A stretch of DNA of 64,000 bases. It comes from Telopea speciosissima. Lineage: Eukaryota; Streptophyta; Magnoliopsida; Proteales; Proteaceae. The position numbers and the translations under genes are program-made. The DNA lies in the NCBI RefSeq assembly GCF_018873765.1, contig NC_057920.1:13839307-13903306 (forward strand). Direction: 5' to 3'. Positions 48,746 through 61,800 of the stretch are shown piece by piece. Position 1 is the stretch's first letter, and each line of letters opens with the position of its first letter. The notes under the pieces are model-generated. The model made no database searches and was not told the origin of the DNA. It saw only the letters and a list, made by a program, of their open reading frames with translations.

Positions 48746-50527
48746 CCATTCAAGCACCAGATCTCGTGAGTGAATAGATTCTCTCCTCACCGTAAATGAC
48801 TGAAAACTCTTTTTTTGGTAAAGAAATTACTGAAAACTCGATCCTAATTATTATGACAGTTCCGAGAGAAGAAATCCCATCCGATTCGATTCAAGGCCGG
48901 TTTTAAAAACCTCATATGGTACTTCTACGAACGTTTCCCGGCCATCTTGGAAGCGCCAACAGACGTGAAGGTGCAACCGAGGGGGTTTGACAAAATGCAG
49001 TGGACAGATCGTAGTGCTGGGTAGCAATTTGAGTAACTGGGAACTCTGTAGCAGATTATAGCTTTTATTTGCTGCCGTGATCGTCTGCTAGGTTTATGTC
49101 CCGACTTTGGAGGTGCAAATCTCGTAACCGTTTACACATCTGTTTCAAAATTTTAGGCTTTCTGCCGTTCCACCCCACTTCAGAGTTCAGACCGCAAGAG
49201 ATCCATCTATATATACTTAACACCATGAAGACTTTGTAGTCTATGTATTTTCTCTGAAAAAAGAATGGCAAAGTGGCAAACCTTTCGAACTGAAAACACG
49301 CATTGGGTAGTGAACTGCTCAATGTGATGTGGAATGCCTTTGTTTGGAGCTGCTGAATTTACAAAAAAATTGTCCAATTGAATTGAACCCACATATTTCC
49401 ATCTGTTAATCGTACCCTGGATTTGCTTGATATTTCCAATTGCATGAGTTACGCATCATCTTGTATTGAATCGTCGGATTTTCAAAAATTTTGAATCATT
49501 TTAGACTTATTTTCCCAGTGACCGCCTAGCTGCTTTTACCATATTGCTTGTCTGTCTATGGAAGCCAACATAATCAGTCGGCAAAACTTTAGAAGTTCAT
49601 CTTTATATCTTCCCATTTTCTCTTGTGCAGTTGTGCCTTTCTAGGAGTTATGGAATATGAATGTGTAAATGCCTGTGGATTCATTATTTTTCTTGTGAAC
49701 TAGAACTTAAGCTAAATAAAAAAGGGGAAAGAATAGAAAAGAAAAGAGAAGAGAAGAATTATAACTTTTGTAATTAGTAATACATAAATGGAACAGCTTA
49801 TGTCTCGATATTTAAGACTGTAATACAGGTTAGTTGGTTCTAGGGCTGATCATGTTTCCCTCTTAGCTGTAGTTTCTGTTCCGCTCCCCTTCTTGGTGAG
49901 AATGGATAGTTATGGATGATGGCAGAGGTTTGGGATTCGATATTTTCAAGGGAAGAAGGGGAGGAACTCAAAAGATTGGAATATTCCCATTCATTTCATC
50001 ATTTTGAAAATTAATGTTAACAATCTTGTTAAAGTAGACTTGTGGGTTCTTAACTCTTGAGGAACAAATCAAACCGATCTCTAGGTTCCTCTGTGGGAGT
50101 TGAAGTGCTCTTGAGTCAAGGTGATAATTAAAGTTTCAGTCCTTTTCCCCTTCTCATAATGTGTTTTATAGTACATCAGTAAGTTTGTAGTTTTTCTAGG
50201 TTTCAATGTGTGATTCTACTACGTCTCCAATCAATTCTTGGTTCCAGGTTGGCCATGTGTATCGGTGTAAATGAGCCTCACTTGGTTCCTATGATGCTTC
50301 GGTAAGTAGTTTAATTATTAGAAACTAAACGTGAGTTAGAGGTACCAAGATATGAAGCTTCTTTATTCTGTAGTTACCTACTTTCCATAGGACTTTCAAT
50401 CTTCTGATCAACATCTAGTTTGGATCTAGAGGTTGTTTCATTGTCATACATTTCTATGCAGCACCATTTCTCACTTCATGTTTCCCTTTACTTGTAGGCA
50501 TACATTGATCAATCTTGAAGCACAAAA
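48746..50527 (+). other. Upstream region of FANCL
   Basis: No coding frame recognised. A 5' UTR intron is possible: 'cttgtag' at about 50491-50497 just upstream of the start codon resembles a splice acceptor, which would put the first noncoding exon farther left. The promoter cannot be located by eye. Confidence 0.35.
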
Positions 50528-53500
50528 ATGGCTCTGTCTTCAAGTTTCAACCGCTCAATATATTCAGAGGTAAACACAATTACTGTAGAGTGTGGACATG
50601 TCAGACCATTATTGCTGTTGTTCTAACCAAGATTGCTTAAGATTCACAGGCCAAGACATTATTCCATTCATTACTATTATTTTATTTCTAATGATGAATG
50701 AATAAGGTGCTTGTCTGTGTTAAGTTTGAAAATCATAAATTTTGTATATTGATTTAATTAATTTCTTTATTAATTTTATTTACAATCTCCATATGTCGTA
50801 GAGTTGTTTTGAATTATCCTGCTTGCTTTGTCAATCTAGAAGTGCAAATGATTACTTTGATCATATTTGCGACAGCTATTAGCAATATATTTTCTCAACG
50901 ATGTATGACCTTCAATCACATGGTGACCTACATCTGCAGTGGCTTACTTATGATTCCAAATATTATCACCACCATGGCAACAAAATCAACATCTTAATTG
51001 TTAACTTGTAAGACGTGGAATTTGTGCAATATTGCAATCTTTCAAACCAATGTTATGTTGGATTTTATAATATGTCATATGAAGGACATGTGAGCATTCA
51101 CCTTTTACTTGTAGTCAATTCTATGGACCTCAAAAATGACATAGGCAGCAGGTATATGTGTTAAAAGTCCATATTGTGAGGGTAGAATAGTAGATAGAAT
51201 TGGAAATAAGCCCATATGTTTTCTACATTGGAAAGGAGCATTTATGCAATGTTACCTTTTACTTCATATTAGTGAATATAGAGGAGAGGTATCGATAATT
51301 GCTTCCCAACTCTTTCCACAACCTTCTTCCTCTTGTCATCTTCCTCCTCTCTCTCTCTCTCTCTCTCTTGCTTTGACTTCTATTACTGCTGTAACAGAAT
51401 ATGAACTTGGTGTCAGAGCTTCAGGTTCACAGGTTCAAGAGTCGGTTAAGGAAGTCAAACCTGTTCTGCTATCTCACCTTGGAACCCTAGAGTAATAAAA
51501 GGTTTGAGACAAGAGAACAGCATGTGAGGATCTGTTTCAAGATCCAAAGCATCACATTTGAAGAATTGTTGGTGCATTTGATGTAGTCAAAGTTCAAATC
51601 AAGGAAGATATTAGCCAGAATAGCACTACCACCGGCTCTGGGAATCAGTTTTCTTTTCTCTCTGACCTGGTATGGATTGGAGATGAAACCAGGACCATTT
51701 GAGTCGCCCCGAGGTCTTCTTTCAAGCCTATAATAGTTGGAAAACCAGGTTTTGACTCATGAGTCGAGTAAAAAAATGGCAAAACCTGGTCAAAAGTCAC
51801 GTAGACTTGGCCGCTATAAAAAACGACAAGACTCGGATGAGTTTGCCTGAGACAAGAGACTCAGTGTTTCTACATAATTTAAGACACCCTTTTGCCTCAA
51901 TCATGGTGAAGATGCGGTTCCAATTTCCAAATCACGGGGAAGATGCACAGAATGAAATAGTATTGTTACTGGAGAAAGTCTGGTTTCCAAAAGTCCTTTT
52001 CAGTTGAAATTAATTATTGTAGTTGTGAAAACGCAAGGGGTTACTGAATGCTTCTTTGATTTGATTCCTCTCCCTTGAAGGGGTTTCCGAATGGTCATTT
52101 TATTCATGTTCCTTGGTTGACGAGTATGGTTGTAGTTATTATGATTATCTCCATTCATCAATGATGCTTAAACTAATGTTATGTGGTATTTTTAAAAATT
52201 TGGTTGCATAGTTGTCAAGGTGTCCATGCGCCTTGGACTGGACGCCTAGTTGGTGTCGCCTTGATTTTGGACCCTTTCCAACGCCTTGGGTCGCCTAAAC
52301 CCCGTGACAACTATGTTTGGTTGTAGGGGTAAGAGTTATATATATATATATAATATTGAATAAAAATATAAAAAAATGACTCGGCTTGATCAGGTTTGAC
52401 TCATCTGAGTCACCAGGTTTTGAAGAAGGTGGGTCGAGTAAACAAACCTGGTTTTCCAACTATTCTATATGGGCTCAGCTGGTAATATCTAACCATATCT
52501 CTCTGTAACTCCAGACCTTGCTGCACTGTTTTATCACCACTTTCTGGACCATTGGGTGTATTTTTGCTGTGAGTGATGTATTTGAGTTAATAGATGGTTG
52601 TTTATTGCTGAGTTGTGATATTTGAAGCTTGCAAGTTACGGTATAATGGATTCCCACTTTGAAATACTTGCTTGATTGGAGATTTTTCAAGTTTTAGAAG
52701 ATATTTGGGATCTTTTTTGTTGCTGAGATATTTTCTTCTTTCTTGGCTGGAATCACTGTTTCTATGTTGGAGAGGATCTTCTGGGTAGAGTGTTAACTCC
52801 CCATCTGGTGTGGGTATCCAACCAGCTCCCTCTGTGTGTGTGTTTTCCCATCATGTCAGAAGTTAGTGGACCAATGGAAGCTTCAACTGGTGGAACAAGG
52901 GATGTTACTTCCAGCCCTGCCATTTTGGAGAACACCAATGCCCAGATTTCCATTGTAAAGTTGGATAATACAAACTACCTGGACTGGGCTCACTTTGTTA
53001 AGCTATCCCTACAGAACCATGGGAAGTTGGGTTATATCACCAGTGCCATCAAGGCCCACTCTATAGTGATTCAGCATACACTAGATGGGTGATGGAAAAC
53101 TCAACAGTTATGACTTGGTTCATCTTCTCCATGAAACCTGACATTGGTAGGAGATTTATGCTTAAGTATATCGCCTAAGATATTTGGGACAGCGTAGCTA
53201 AGACATTTGAGTGTGTCCGCCAAGGTTTATCAACTCCTTCAGCAGATTCGTACAATGAAGCAGGGGGATATGTCTTATCCCTACAATACTGTTATTGATC
53301 TTTGGGACGAGTATGATCACTACAGTGACCTCCATCTATCCAACCTTGAAGATGAGGCCAAGGTTTATAGAACCTTTGAGAAGGAGCATGTCTTGATCCT
53401 TGTACATATCTTTAATGACATCCATGTATTTACTTGACACCCCCCTCTTCACTAGAACATGTTGGATTAGATCTCTAGGAACACCCCCCTCTTCACTTAA

Positions 53501-55849
53501 AAGAGTGTGTGGTTTAATTAATAACTTGCCCTTATGATGCAAGCCTAAGATGATGCTTGGACTTTATTACTTTGTGGAACAGAGTGCTCCTATTACGTAG
53601 TAGGTCAACAACAACAACATAGCCTTATCCCAACTAAATGGGGTCGGCAGATGGCATTCAATTTCTGCCACTCAAATATTGTGCATGGAAGTTGCGAACC
53701 TTGTGGTTATTCTATATATATGCTAGGTGGGACTAATCACGTTGTATAATTAATGTGTGGTTACAGAAGATAAACAAGGTATTGTTAGAATTGCCTCACC
53801 ATTGCACTTTTAAGTTTTCTCTTAAGTTTTATTTCTTTTAAGTGAGAGTTGTCTTGCCTTGTGCATTGTAAAAGAATCATAGGTTCTGTCAAATCTTTTT
53901 CTTGATCTTCACATTTTGAATTTATTTTAAAATTCATAGGAATTGAATTGGTAGTCATGGATTGTGTTTATCTGATATCCAGGTTGAAGAGGTTGGATGG
54001 GAACATTTGGTAAGGTTGGGTGAAGACCTAACTTCTCTCAGCTTCCGCATTTTGTAAGATTCACTTAACTCACTAACCCTTGTCCCAACTTATTTTGGCT
54101 ACTTGGATGATGCAAAAAAAATGTTATCCTCCCAGTCATCTTCTATTTATACCTTTGAAAAATATACTTTCGGATGCCTCCTACCAGTTTTCATCTTGGA
54201 ATTTGTTTTTACAAAAACTTCTCAAGCTCTAAGTTGCTTGTTGTGGTTGCTTTCATGTTATTCAGAGAAAGATGTACTTTTACTTGTTTTATTTGCAAGT
54301 GTCTTAGAAATAGACTTTTGGCATGTTGTTGTAAATATATCTGTTGCATGTGTTTTCCTTAGATTTAGGCCACAGACAGGCTTAGGACAGCTGGAGTTTT
54401 TTTGTGTGTATAGAAAATAAGGGAAAACATTGCTAGAGAAAGAACATCTCATGCTAGAATTATAGTGAAAGTGTTCTGGTGAATGCAAGTTTGAGGCTGG
54501 AGGTGGGTTGCACTTGATCGCAAATTAGGATTTGCAATGTTTTGGCATTTTTCTCGTCTGTTGGTTCCAACAGGCTGTTCTTTAATTTATTTTAATGGGC
54601 CCTGTATTGGTTAGAATTTCTTTTTAGCCATATCAATACATTCTTTACAAGTATAACCAGACATGGTTTTAAATATTATTATCATATTGGATGTATCAGC
54701 TGATTCCTATAGGAATCGCTGACCCCAATAGGCCAATACTGATTCTGGAACGGTGCAGCAAATCGGCCGGGGAATCAGATCTGACTGGGAATCGGCTAGT
54801 CCAACCTGATTCCATCTGGTGCATGCTTGCCACTTGTTAGGTATGATGGCCACATGGCATGATCACCAACAATTAAAAGAAAGAAACCTGTGCTGCCACA
54901 GAACCAAGGGGGAGGGAGAGGGAGAGGGAGGGAAGCTGGAGCTGGAGAAGAGGTCTCCCTGCACTGCAGAAGTCGCCTTGCTTGCTGTGCTCCGTGAAAT
55001 CGAGAGCCCACTGGGTGAATATCTGGTTCTGCATGGCGGAATAACCTTCAGTGGCAAAAGCCTTGAGGAGGTTCAAAGTGCCGGTGGCTTGGCTTCTGGA
55101 GAAAGCCCTTCCCATGACAGCCTCTTCTCTTCTGGGTTCTCTGGCATAGACGACGGGAGGGAAGGATTTGATGGTGCGGAGAACAGATTCAAGCTCCTGC
55201 TTGTCAGGGTACTAGGGGAATTGCAGGGTAGGCTTCAATTTCTAGTTATTGACGCTTTATTTACCAGGGGTGGCGTTGGTCTTGGGAATCATTGTGGGAG
55301 GGGGAGGGATGCAGGGGACGCTTTATTTACCAGGGGTGGTGTTGGTCTTGGGAATCATTGTGGGAGGGGGAGGGATGCAGGGGTGGGGGGAGGGTGAGGG
55401 AAAGTGGGAGCGGGAGTGTTGCAACTGGAGAGGGAGGGGGAGGGATGCAGGGGTGGGTGGAAGGGTGAGGGAAAGCGGGGGCGTGGGTGTTGCAACTGGA
55501 GAGGGAGGGGGAGGGATGCAGGGGTGGGGGGAAGGTGAGGGAAAGCAGGGGTGGAGGTGTTGCAATTTGAGAGGGAGGGGCAGGGAGAGGAACAGGGTGG
55601 GGGAGGGGAAGAAAAAGGAGAGGGAGTGGGAGGGGGAGATGAAAGGGCCAGGGAGGGAGCGCCGGAGAGGGAGTGGGGCAGCTGGGGGGAGGTAGCACCA
55701 TAATCATGGTTTTTTTTTTAATATTTGCTGGGGGACAATTCTCCAGCCGATCGACCTTGTCACCTGATCTGTATCTGAATTGGTATAGGAATCAGCCAGG
55801 GCCAGGGCCAATACCGATCCGATTTCCAATTCCTATAACTATGGTGCTA

Positions 55850-55880
<31 letters not shown>

Positions 55881-58800
55881 ACACCCACTCAAAAAAAAAA
55901 AAAAGAAAGCGAAAAAGGAGAAGTGATGTAGGACAAAACACGAAGAAAATGAGGCCAAAACACTGTTCACATGAACAGTGCTACAGCCCCTTATTCTGCC
56001 TTGGTGGAATATTATTAGAAGATCCTGCGGGGCCCAAGATCAGATCATGTGAAGACTTTTTAGAAGGGTCAGTGGGGATTTAGAAGTTTAGTTTAATTTC
56101 TAATTTTAGATTTAGAAAGTAGGCTTAAGTTTCTATTTTATAGTTTTTAATTTTGTTCTTTGCATGTTGGTTGAATTAGAAAGCCTAGTTTCTATTTTCA
56201 TTAGGATTCTATTTTCTCTTTTTCTTGAAGAGCAAATCTTGCTTTCTATTAATGGTAAGGCTGCTGTAGCCATTCCCAATGATTTATCTCAGTTGAATGA
56301 AAGCTATTTTCCTACTGCAAGCATGGTTATTCTCAAGTTCGATTGTGAAGCTTGAAGGGCTGAAGGAGCCTTGCTGGGAGAGCTAAATCCATCTATCCGC
56401 CCATCCTTCTATTTCCTATCTTCTCCATCTTCTGTCTCTCCATCTATCTCTGAGAACTGCGAACTGCTGTTGTATTGAGATTGCCCAACCATCCAGAAAA
56501 CCAATCGGGTGTTGCTACTGTTGCTCCAGGCTGCTGCTGCTGCTGCTGTAGCTGTTGCCGGAGGCATCCTTTCCTCATTGTGATTGCTGCTACTGGGTTT
56601 GCCTTCGACTGGGGCTGTTGCTGCATCTCTGTAACTCTTTTGGCTGCACCTTCTATTTTCATTCCACCCCCATAACTTCACTTCTACCCATCAGAACTTC
56701 ATCGAACTTGCAGCAGAGCCCTCTCTCCATGGATCCCATACTTGACAAGTTTGATCACCATCACATGGCTGCTTTGGCCTGCAGAGAATTAGTTTCTATT
56801 TTGGGAGTTGCTGTCATATCTTCCAGCTCAACCATCAGAATCAATTGAAACTTTCAGCAGTGTTTCTACCCTATACAAGCATCATTCAATCCAAAGCTGG
56901 GAGAATTCCTTTGGCTGGTGCCTCTTGTTTCTATTTTGGATTTGTGGGTTTATCGATCCTACTGTAGAGTGGTTCTTAACTGAATCCCTTCTACATTAAG
57001 AAGTTCCCCAGGGGCCTGTGTGGTACAACTAAATTTGTTGAGAGGTTCATGACAAAGTCCAGCTGGGGATATTCTGTGTTGTCCTTCTTAGGTTAACACA
57101 ATTGAATGGGAACCTTTTACCTAGGGGATATATAGGGTAGGGTGAGGATACACAGTCGGTCTTGTAGCCTTCATGCTCTGAAATACTTGTAGCCTTCATG
57201 CTCTGAAATAAGAGATTCCAATCCAAGTTTCATTGGCTTTTCTGTAGGAGCTGACCTTGGAAGTGGATCCACGGTCGATACTGTCAATTCCCTAGGTAAA
57301 AGCTTTTATGGTTCAGGTCTAAGGAGAATAGCCATGGCTGGTGTACTCAGGTGGTCTGTCACCATCCTTGAGCAGACCTCAAGTGTGCATTCAAGTCAAC
57401 AAAGCCTTATCTCAATCATTATGAAGTGGCTACAGCAAATCAGCAATCCTGTTTTGTCATGCCAATTCATTTTGGTCCGTACACTGGAAATATTAAATTG
57501 GCAAGTATTTAAGAGCCTTGAACTTAGAGATCTTCATTAATGCAGTCATTTGTCTTTGTCACAAATGACAGACCTGTCCATCTGACCATTTCAGTCAACT
57601 TGCTATTATCTTGTCACCTGTCTGCTCTCAAATATAGATACCTTTATTTCTTTCTGAGCATGATATGTGAGTGGACATTTTTCCTTCTTCGTTACTTTCA
57701 ATCTCCTTATATGGAGTACTACAATAAGTTAATAGAATAAAAAGAACTAGTGTAGTCTGCTGTGTCATGCTAATGTTTTCATTTTATTTCTTGTCCAATT
57801 GAAACAATAGCATATTAACATGACAGGTAAAAGAGGTCTGGAAAAATTGTGCAGAGTCTGGACTTCGAAATGGACAAAAGAACATCAAAGAATACATATA
57901 ATTACGATAATTTAAAGTACGTTAAAAATTATCTATAATCAAAGATAATATCTTTTCCCTATTCCATGTTTTAACATTTTAGCAGCTACCAAATGCCTTC
58001 TATTTATTTATTTTGGGCTTGAATAGCACTCTTATATGTGTCTCTATTTCCTTGCATTCTCATGTTTCATTTGAATCACTAACTTGGGGCTTTGCTAATT
58101 TCTACTGCTAGAGATAAAAAGGGACACATGCATACTATGGAAATAAGATTGCCACCAAATTATCCCAAATGTCCACCTTCAATTTCGGCGGTTAGTTATT
58201 CTTATTTTACTTTCCCTTGAAGTGTATCCTCCTTGGGCTTTATACGATATGCCATTTCCTTCAGGATGTGCCTTACCTTTTTGAATTGAAATGGTCAACA
58301 AAATCAAGGCTGAAAGATGTTGTGCACCAGTTCCTTGAGGTACTTCTAAAAACAAGCTGTATACTTTATCTTCTTAGGTTGGCTTTGGTTGCAAAGAAAT
58401 TGAGAGAAAATTAAGAAAACAAAAAGAATTGGACGTTAACTTGTCTCGGCAAAGGACATGATTGTGGATATCCATACCTAGGGGCAAAAGTTTCTTAGTA
58501 TTGGGTGAGGAAAAGTTCAGGTGGGATAGTTTCTTGGGGAAAGGGAGGGAACTTTGGTCGCGACGGTGGTAGACACGAATTGGGGTGGGGGGTGAGGGTC
58601 AACAGAGCCCTTGGTGGGGATAGCGTCTAAACCAATGGGGGGTCTTGGGCAGTGCAGGGTGGGCCAGCAACAGAAGAGGGGGAGGATGATCATCAGAACG
58701 GGGAGAGGGATCAAAAGGGTGGACCATGGAGGAAGGAGGTTGGTAAAAGGGAAGAGTGCTGATAGTGATTTTGTGCCCGATATGAGAGGGCCTAGAAGGG

Positions 58801-61800
58801 TGGAGGGATGGAGATTGAGGAAAGCTATGGAGGAGAGTTGGGTCAAGGGAAGTCCCAGAAGATTAAGTGGGCGGTGGGTTGAAGGGCTCAAGGGTGGGCC
58901 AAGGATGGAGAGATCGGAGGGGGTAAGCGAAGCGAAGCCGGAACAAGGGGCTGGGTTCAGTGGGCCGAGATCAAGAGGCCCAAATGAGGGGTTAATAAGG
59001 GCTGGTTGGGAAGGAAAGAATTAGACGTTAAAGTGGTATGCCTGGAAGATCAAGAGACAGAGATGGGCCCCACACGAAGGTGATGAGGTGGAAGGGTATA
59101 GATGGAACTGTAAGGAGACGAGACAGGCGGTAAAGGAAGAGGAACGAGGATGGAAGGAGATGTGAGAGGTTGGAGAAAAGTGATGTTAGTGGAGGAGGCG
59201 AAGGTAAGGGGGCTGGTTGGTTGGCAGGTAGGGGAGAGGGGCAACATTAGGTTTGCAGAAGGTGCAGACTGATCGGTGTTGGAAGGGGGAACAATCGTTG
59301 GGCATGCGAAGGCGCATGTACCAGCGGGGAAGGGGGAGGAAGGGACCAACGGTAGAGAGGACTGACCGATGGGAGACCTGGAAGCAAGTTTCTCTCTGAG
59401 TCTGGGTGGTTTGCGAAGCCGGCTGCATCGCCAAAGGAAGGGTTGGAGAGGGGAGCAGGAGGTGGGGGGTAAAGGGAGGTGATGTGGTTATTATGACTAG
59501 CAGGGGAAACCAGAAGAGGAGGTGAGCTGGGTGGGGGCAGGGGGTTCAGAGACCGAGCTGGGAGGGGTCCCAGAGGCAGTAGCGGAGAAGGGAGTTGCAA
59601 ATGAGGACAGATCCGAAGGGCGGGAACAACCTTTGTCAGTCAAATGACCAAATAACTTACATGAGCAGCATACCGGAGGGAGCCACTCATAGTTGACGGG
59701 TTGAATGAAGAGGAAGCCTTCATCTTCTAAAACCCTGATTGAAGATGGAGGGGCTTCAGTTGCCAAGATCTCCATACTAATCCTAGTTAATGCCAATCGA
59801 TCCATTTTTTTGGTTCAAGCATTGGAGTACAGCGGCTTTCCCACAACGGAGCCCACTGTACTAAGGCCAAGGTTTTAGATCTCGGCGAGATCTTGTATTT
59901 TTTTTTCCTCAACTCAATGGTTGGTTTCGGTGGCCATATGGCCAAGATAGGGGCTGAAATTTTACAGCCTCCCTATTGTAGGCCTTCTAAACACAGTGGA
60001 ACCATTAGTTTTTATAAATTTAAACCCAAAATGGTACTTTGACTACAGACCCTAAGTTGGTAGTCTACAACGTGCATGAGGTCTACCCTAGGCTATTCCA
60101 CACAATGTTTAGAACTCATAATTAAAGTAGAGGTGTAAAATAACTTAAATAAGCATTAGGAACTAAAATACATCAAACCATAAACCATTTAAGCATTAGG
60201 CATCATATTCATATTTCATAATCATATATGGTGATGGTTCGACGGTTTGTTAATAATTGTTAGAAACTTTGATAGAAAGTAAGAAACACAGGTTAAACAA
60301 ATACTAGTGTAAGTGTGTAACAATTCCTACCTTTTGAGGGTACCTATTACTAAAACGAGTGGCTGAAGGTAAAACAGATATTTTTCACTATTTTGATCAT
60401 GTTTCTATGAAAAAAATGATCGGTGGACATTGTATCACATATAATAAGTACATAATCAACAAGCAAGCATTGATCATGATTCTATGAAAAAAATTATTTA
60501 TAGATGAATAGTTACGTAACAGTGTTCTTGAGAAGCAAACCAACTCCCTTTCTTGATGTTGAAGCTTGAATGTTGAATCCACAGGCTTTAATCTTCACTT
60601 AGAGGTGAGATTTACCAAAAAAATCCACAAAAGTTGGGTTTTCCCTTCACAACAAACCGAGATTGGTAAGAGGAGGTGAGATTTCGACTTCGAGAGGGGG
60701 GTTTATATGTTATAAGTTGGTCTGGTTCGAGTCGAGACCGAGATATAGGTCGAGATCTCGGCGAGATACCGAGATCTCGGCCGAGATATTGTATGTTTTT
60801 GGTATCACATATGGTTTCGTCTCGAGAGCTGCCGAAACCAAGAAAATAGAGAGATCTCGCTGAGATCTTGTATAAGGGAGTGCAGAGGGAGACCCGACAA
60901 GGAGATCCAGACAGGGATTGACCTAAGGTTGATGTGGTGGAGCTGCAGATACTGATCCCATTAGCGCAGTAGAATGGGCTGCTGATCTACATTCCAAGGA
61001 CCTCCTTCTAGGGCGCTAAGCTTATCTTCTTCAGGTGAGAATTTGAATATGAAGAAACCATTGTCTAACAGGTATGTGTCTAAGACCCAGTTAACTTCCA
61101 TTGCTTGGTTATAAAGAGTTTGACTATGGGAAGGGGGCCGGTTGCCTATGAAGTGGTCGACCAGAGAGTCGGCCCATCTTGAGGCTGTTGAGTTCAAGAG
61201 GCCAGAGGGGCACAGAGCCACCGACTAGAGGGGGAGGGAACAAAGTGGAGGGAGAGACCATCCCCCAGAGAGGAGGGGGGCTGTGCGTAAAGAGAGCTCC
61301 AAGCCACACTGGCAGGAGGGTGGAGGGGCTGGAAGGGGGGGGGGAGGAGGGTAAGGGGGTGGCGGCCCATGGGAGGTGATGGCACCATAGAGAGGCAGCT
61401 AGCCATCAGAGACCCATTTGGGTGATTATCATATTATTTTAAGAATAATTGACTTTTTACATTATAAAAGTTGTTTCATGACTGTTATTACATTAATAAC
61501 ATATTTGTATCAATATGTATCAAGATATCTTTGTATTGATTTACAGTGTAAGTAACACCACCACCACCACTATCAATGTATTAATATTATTCTTGTGGCA
61601 ATTTTCCTGCTTTTTTATCGTTTCATTGTCTTGATATCCAAAAGGTGGAAATACATAACGGCCTAATTTTGTTTTATTTTTCCCTAGTATTTTTGTAATC
61701 AATTGAGGTGTTAGATGCTTCCGCTTTCTGTTTAGACCTGTGGTATATGCTACCAATGACTGTTGTATTCATGAATTATTGCTTTTAGTTGTGGATGCAT

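Larger units (their letters stand above)
51349..53450 (+). mobile_element. Copia retrotransposon 5' fragment (PBS and gag) in FANCL intron 1
   Basis: 'tggtgtcagagc' at 51408-51419 matches the initiator-Met tRNA primer-binding site with one change. Downstream, at about 52860-53450, gag-like sequence reads 'ISIVKLDNTNYLDWAHFVKL', 'GKLGYITSAIKA' and, in another frame, 'AKVYQLLQQIRTMKQGDMS'. Stops break it. A TIR repeat (51732-52464) has inserted between the PBS and gag. LTRs and pol were not identified. Confidence 0.7.

Noticed and set aside
54819-55397. 192-codon plus-strand frame
   Set aside because: It runs antisense through the DAHP synthase fragment and into the G-rich minisatellite. Its Gly/Glu-rich content follows base composition, and no domain is visible.
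55251-55575. CRISPR-like repeat-spacer array
   Set aside because: The units are contiguous 66-70 bp minisatellite repeats without unique spacers, in a plant genome.
58611-59024. 137-codon plus-strand frame, Arg/Gly-rich
   Set aside because: It is antisense to the degenerate Pro/Ser-rich tail of LINE ORF1 and has no recognised domain.
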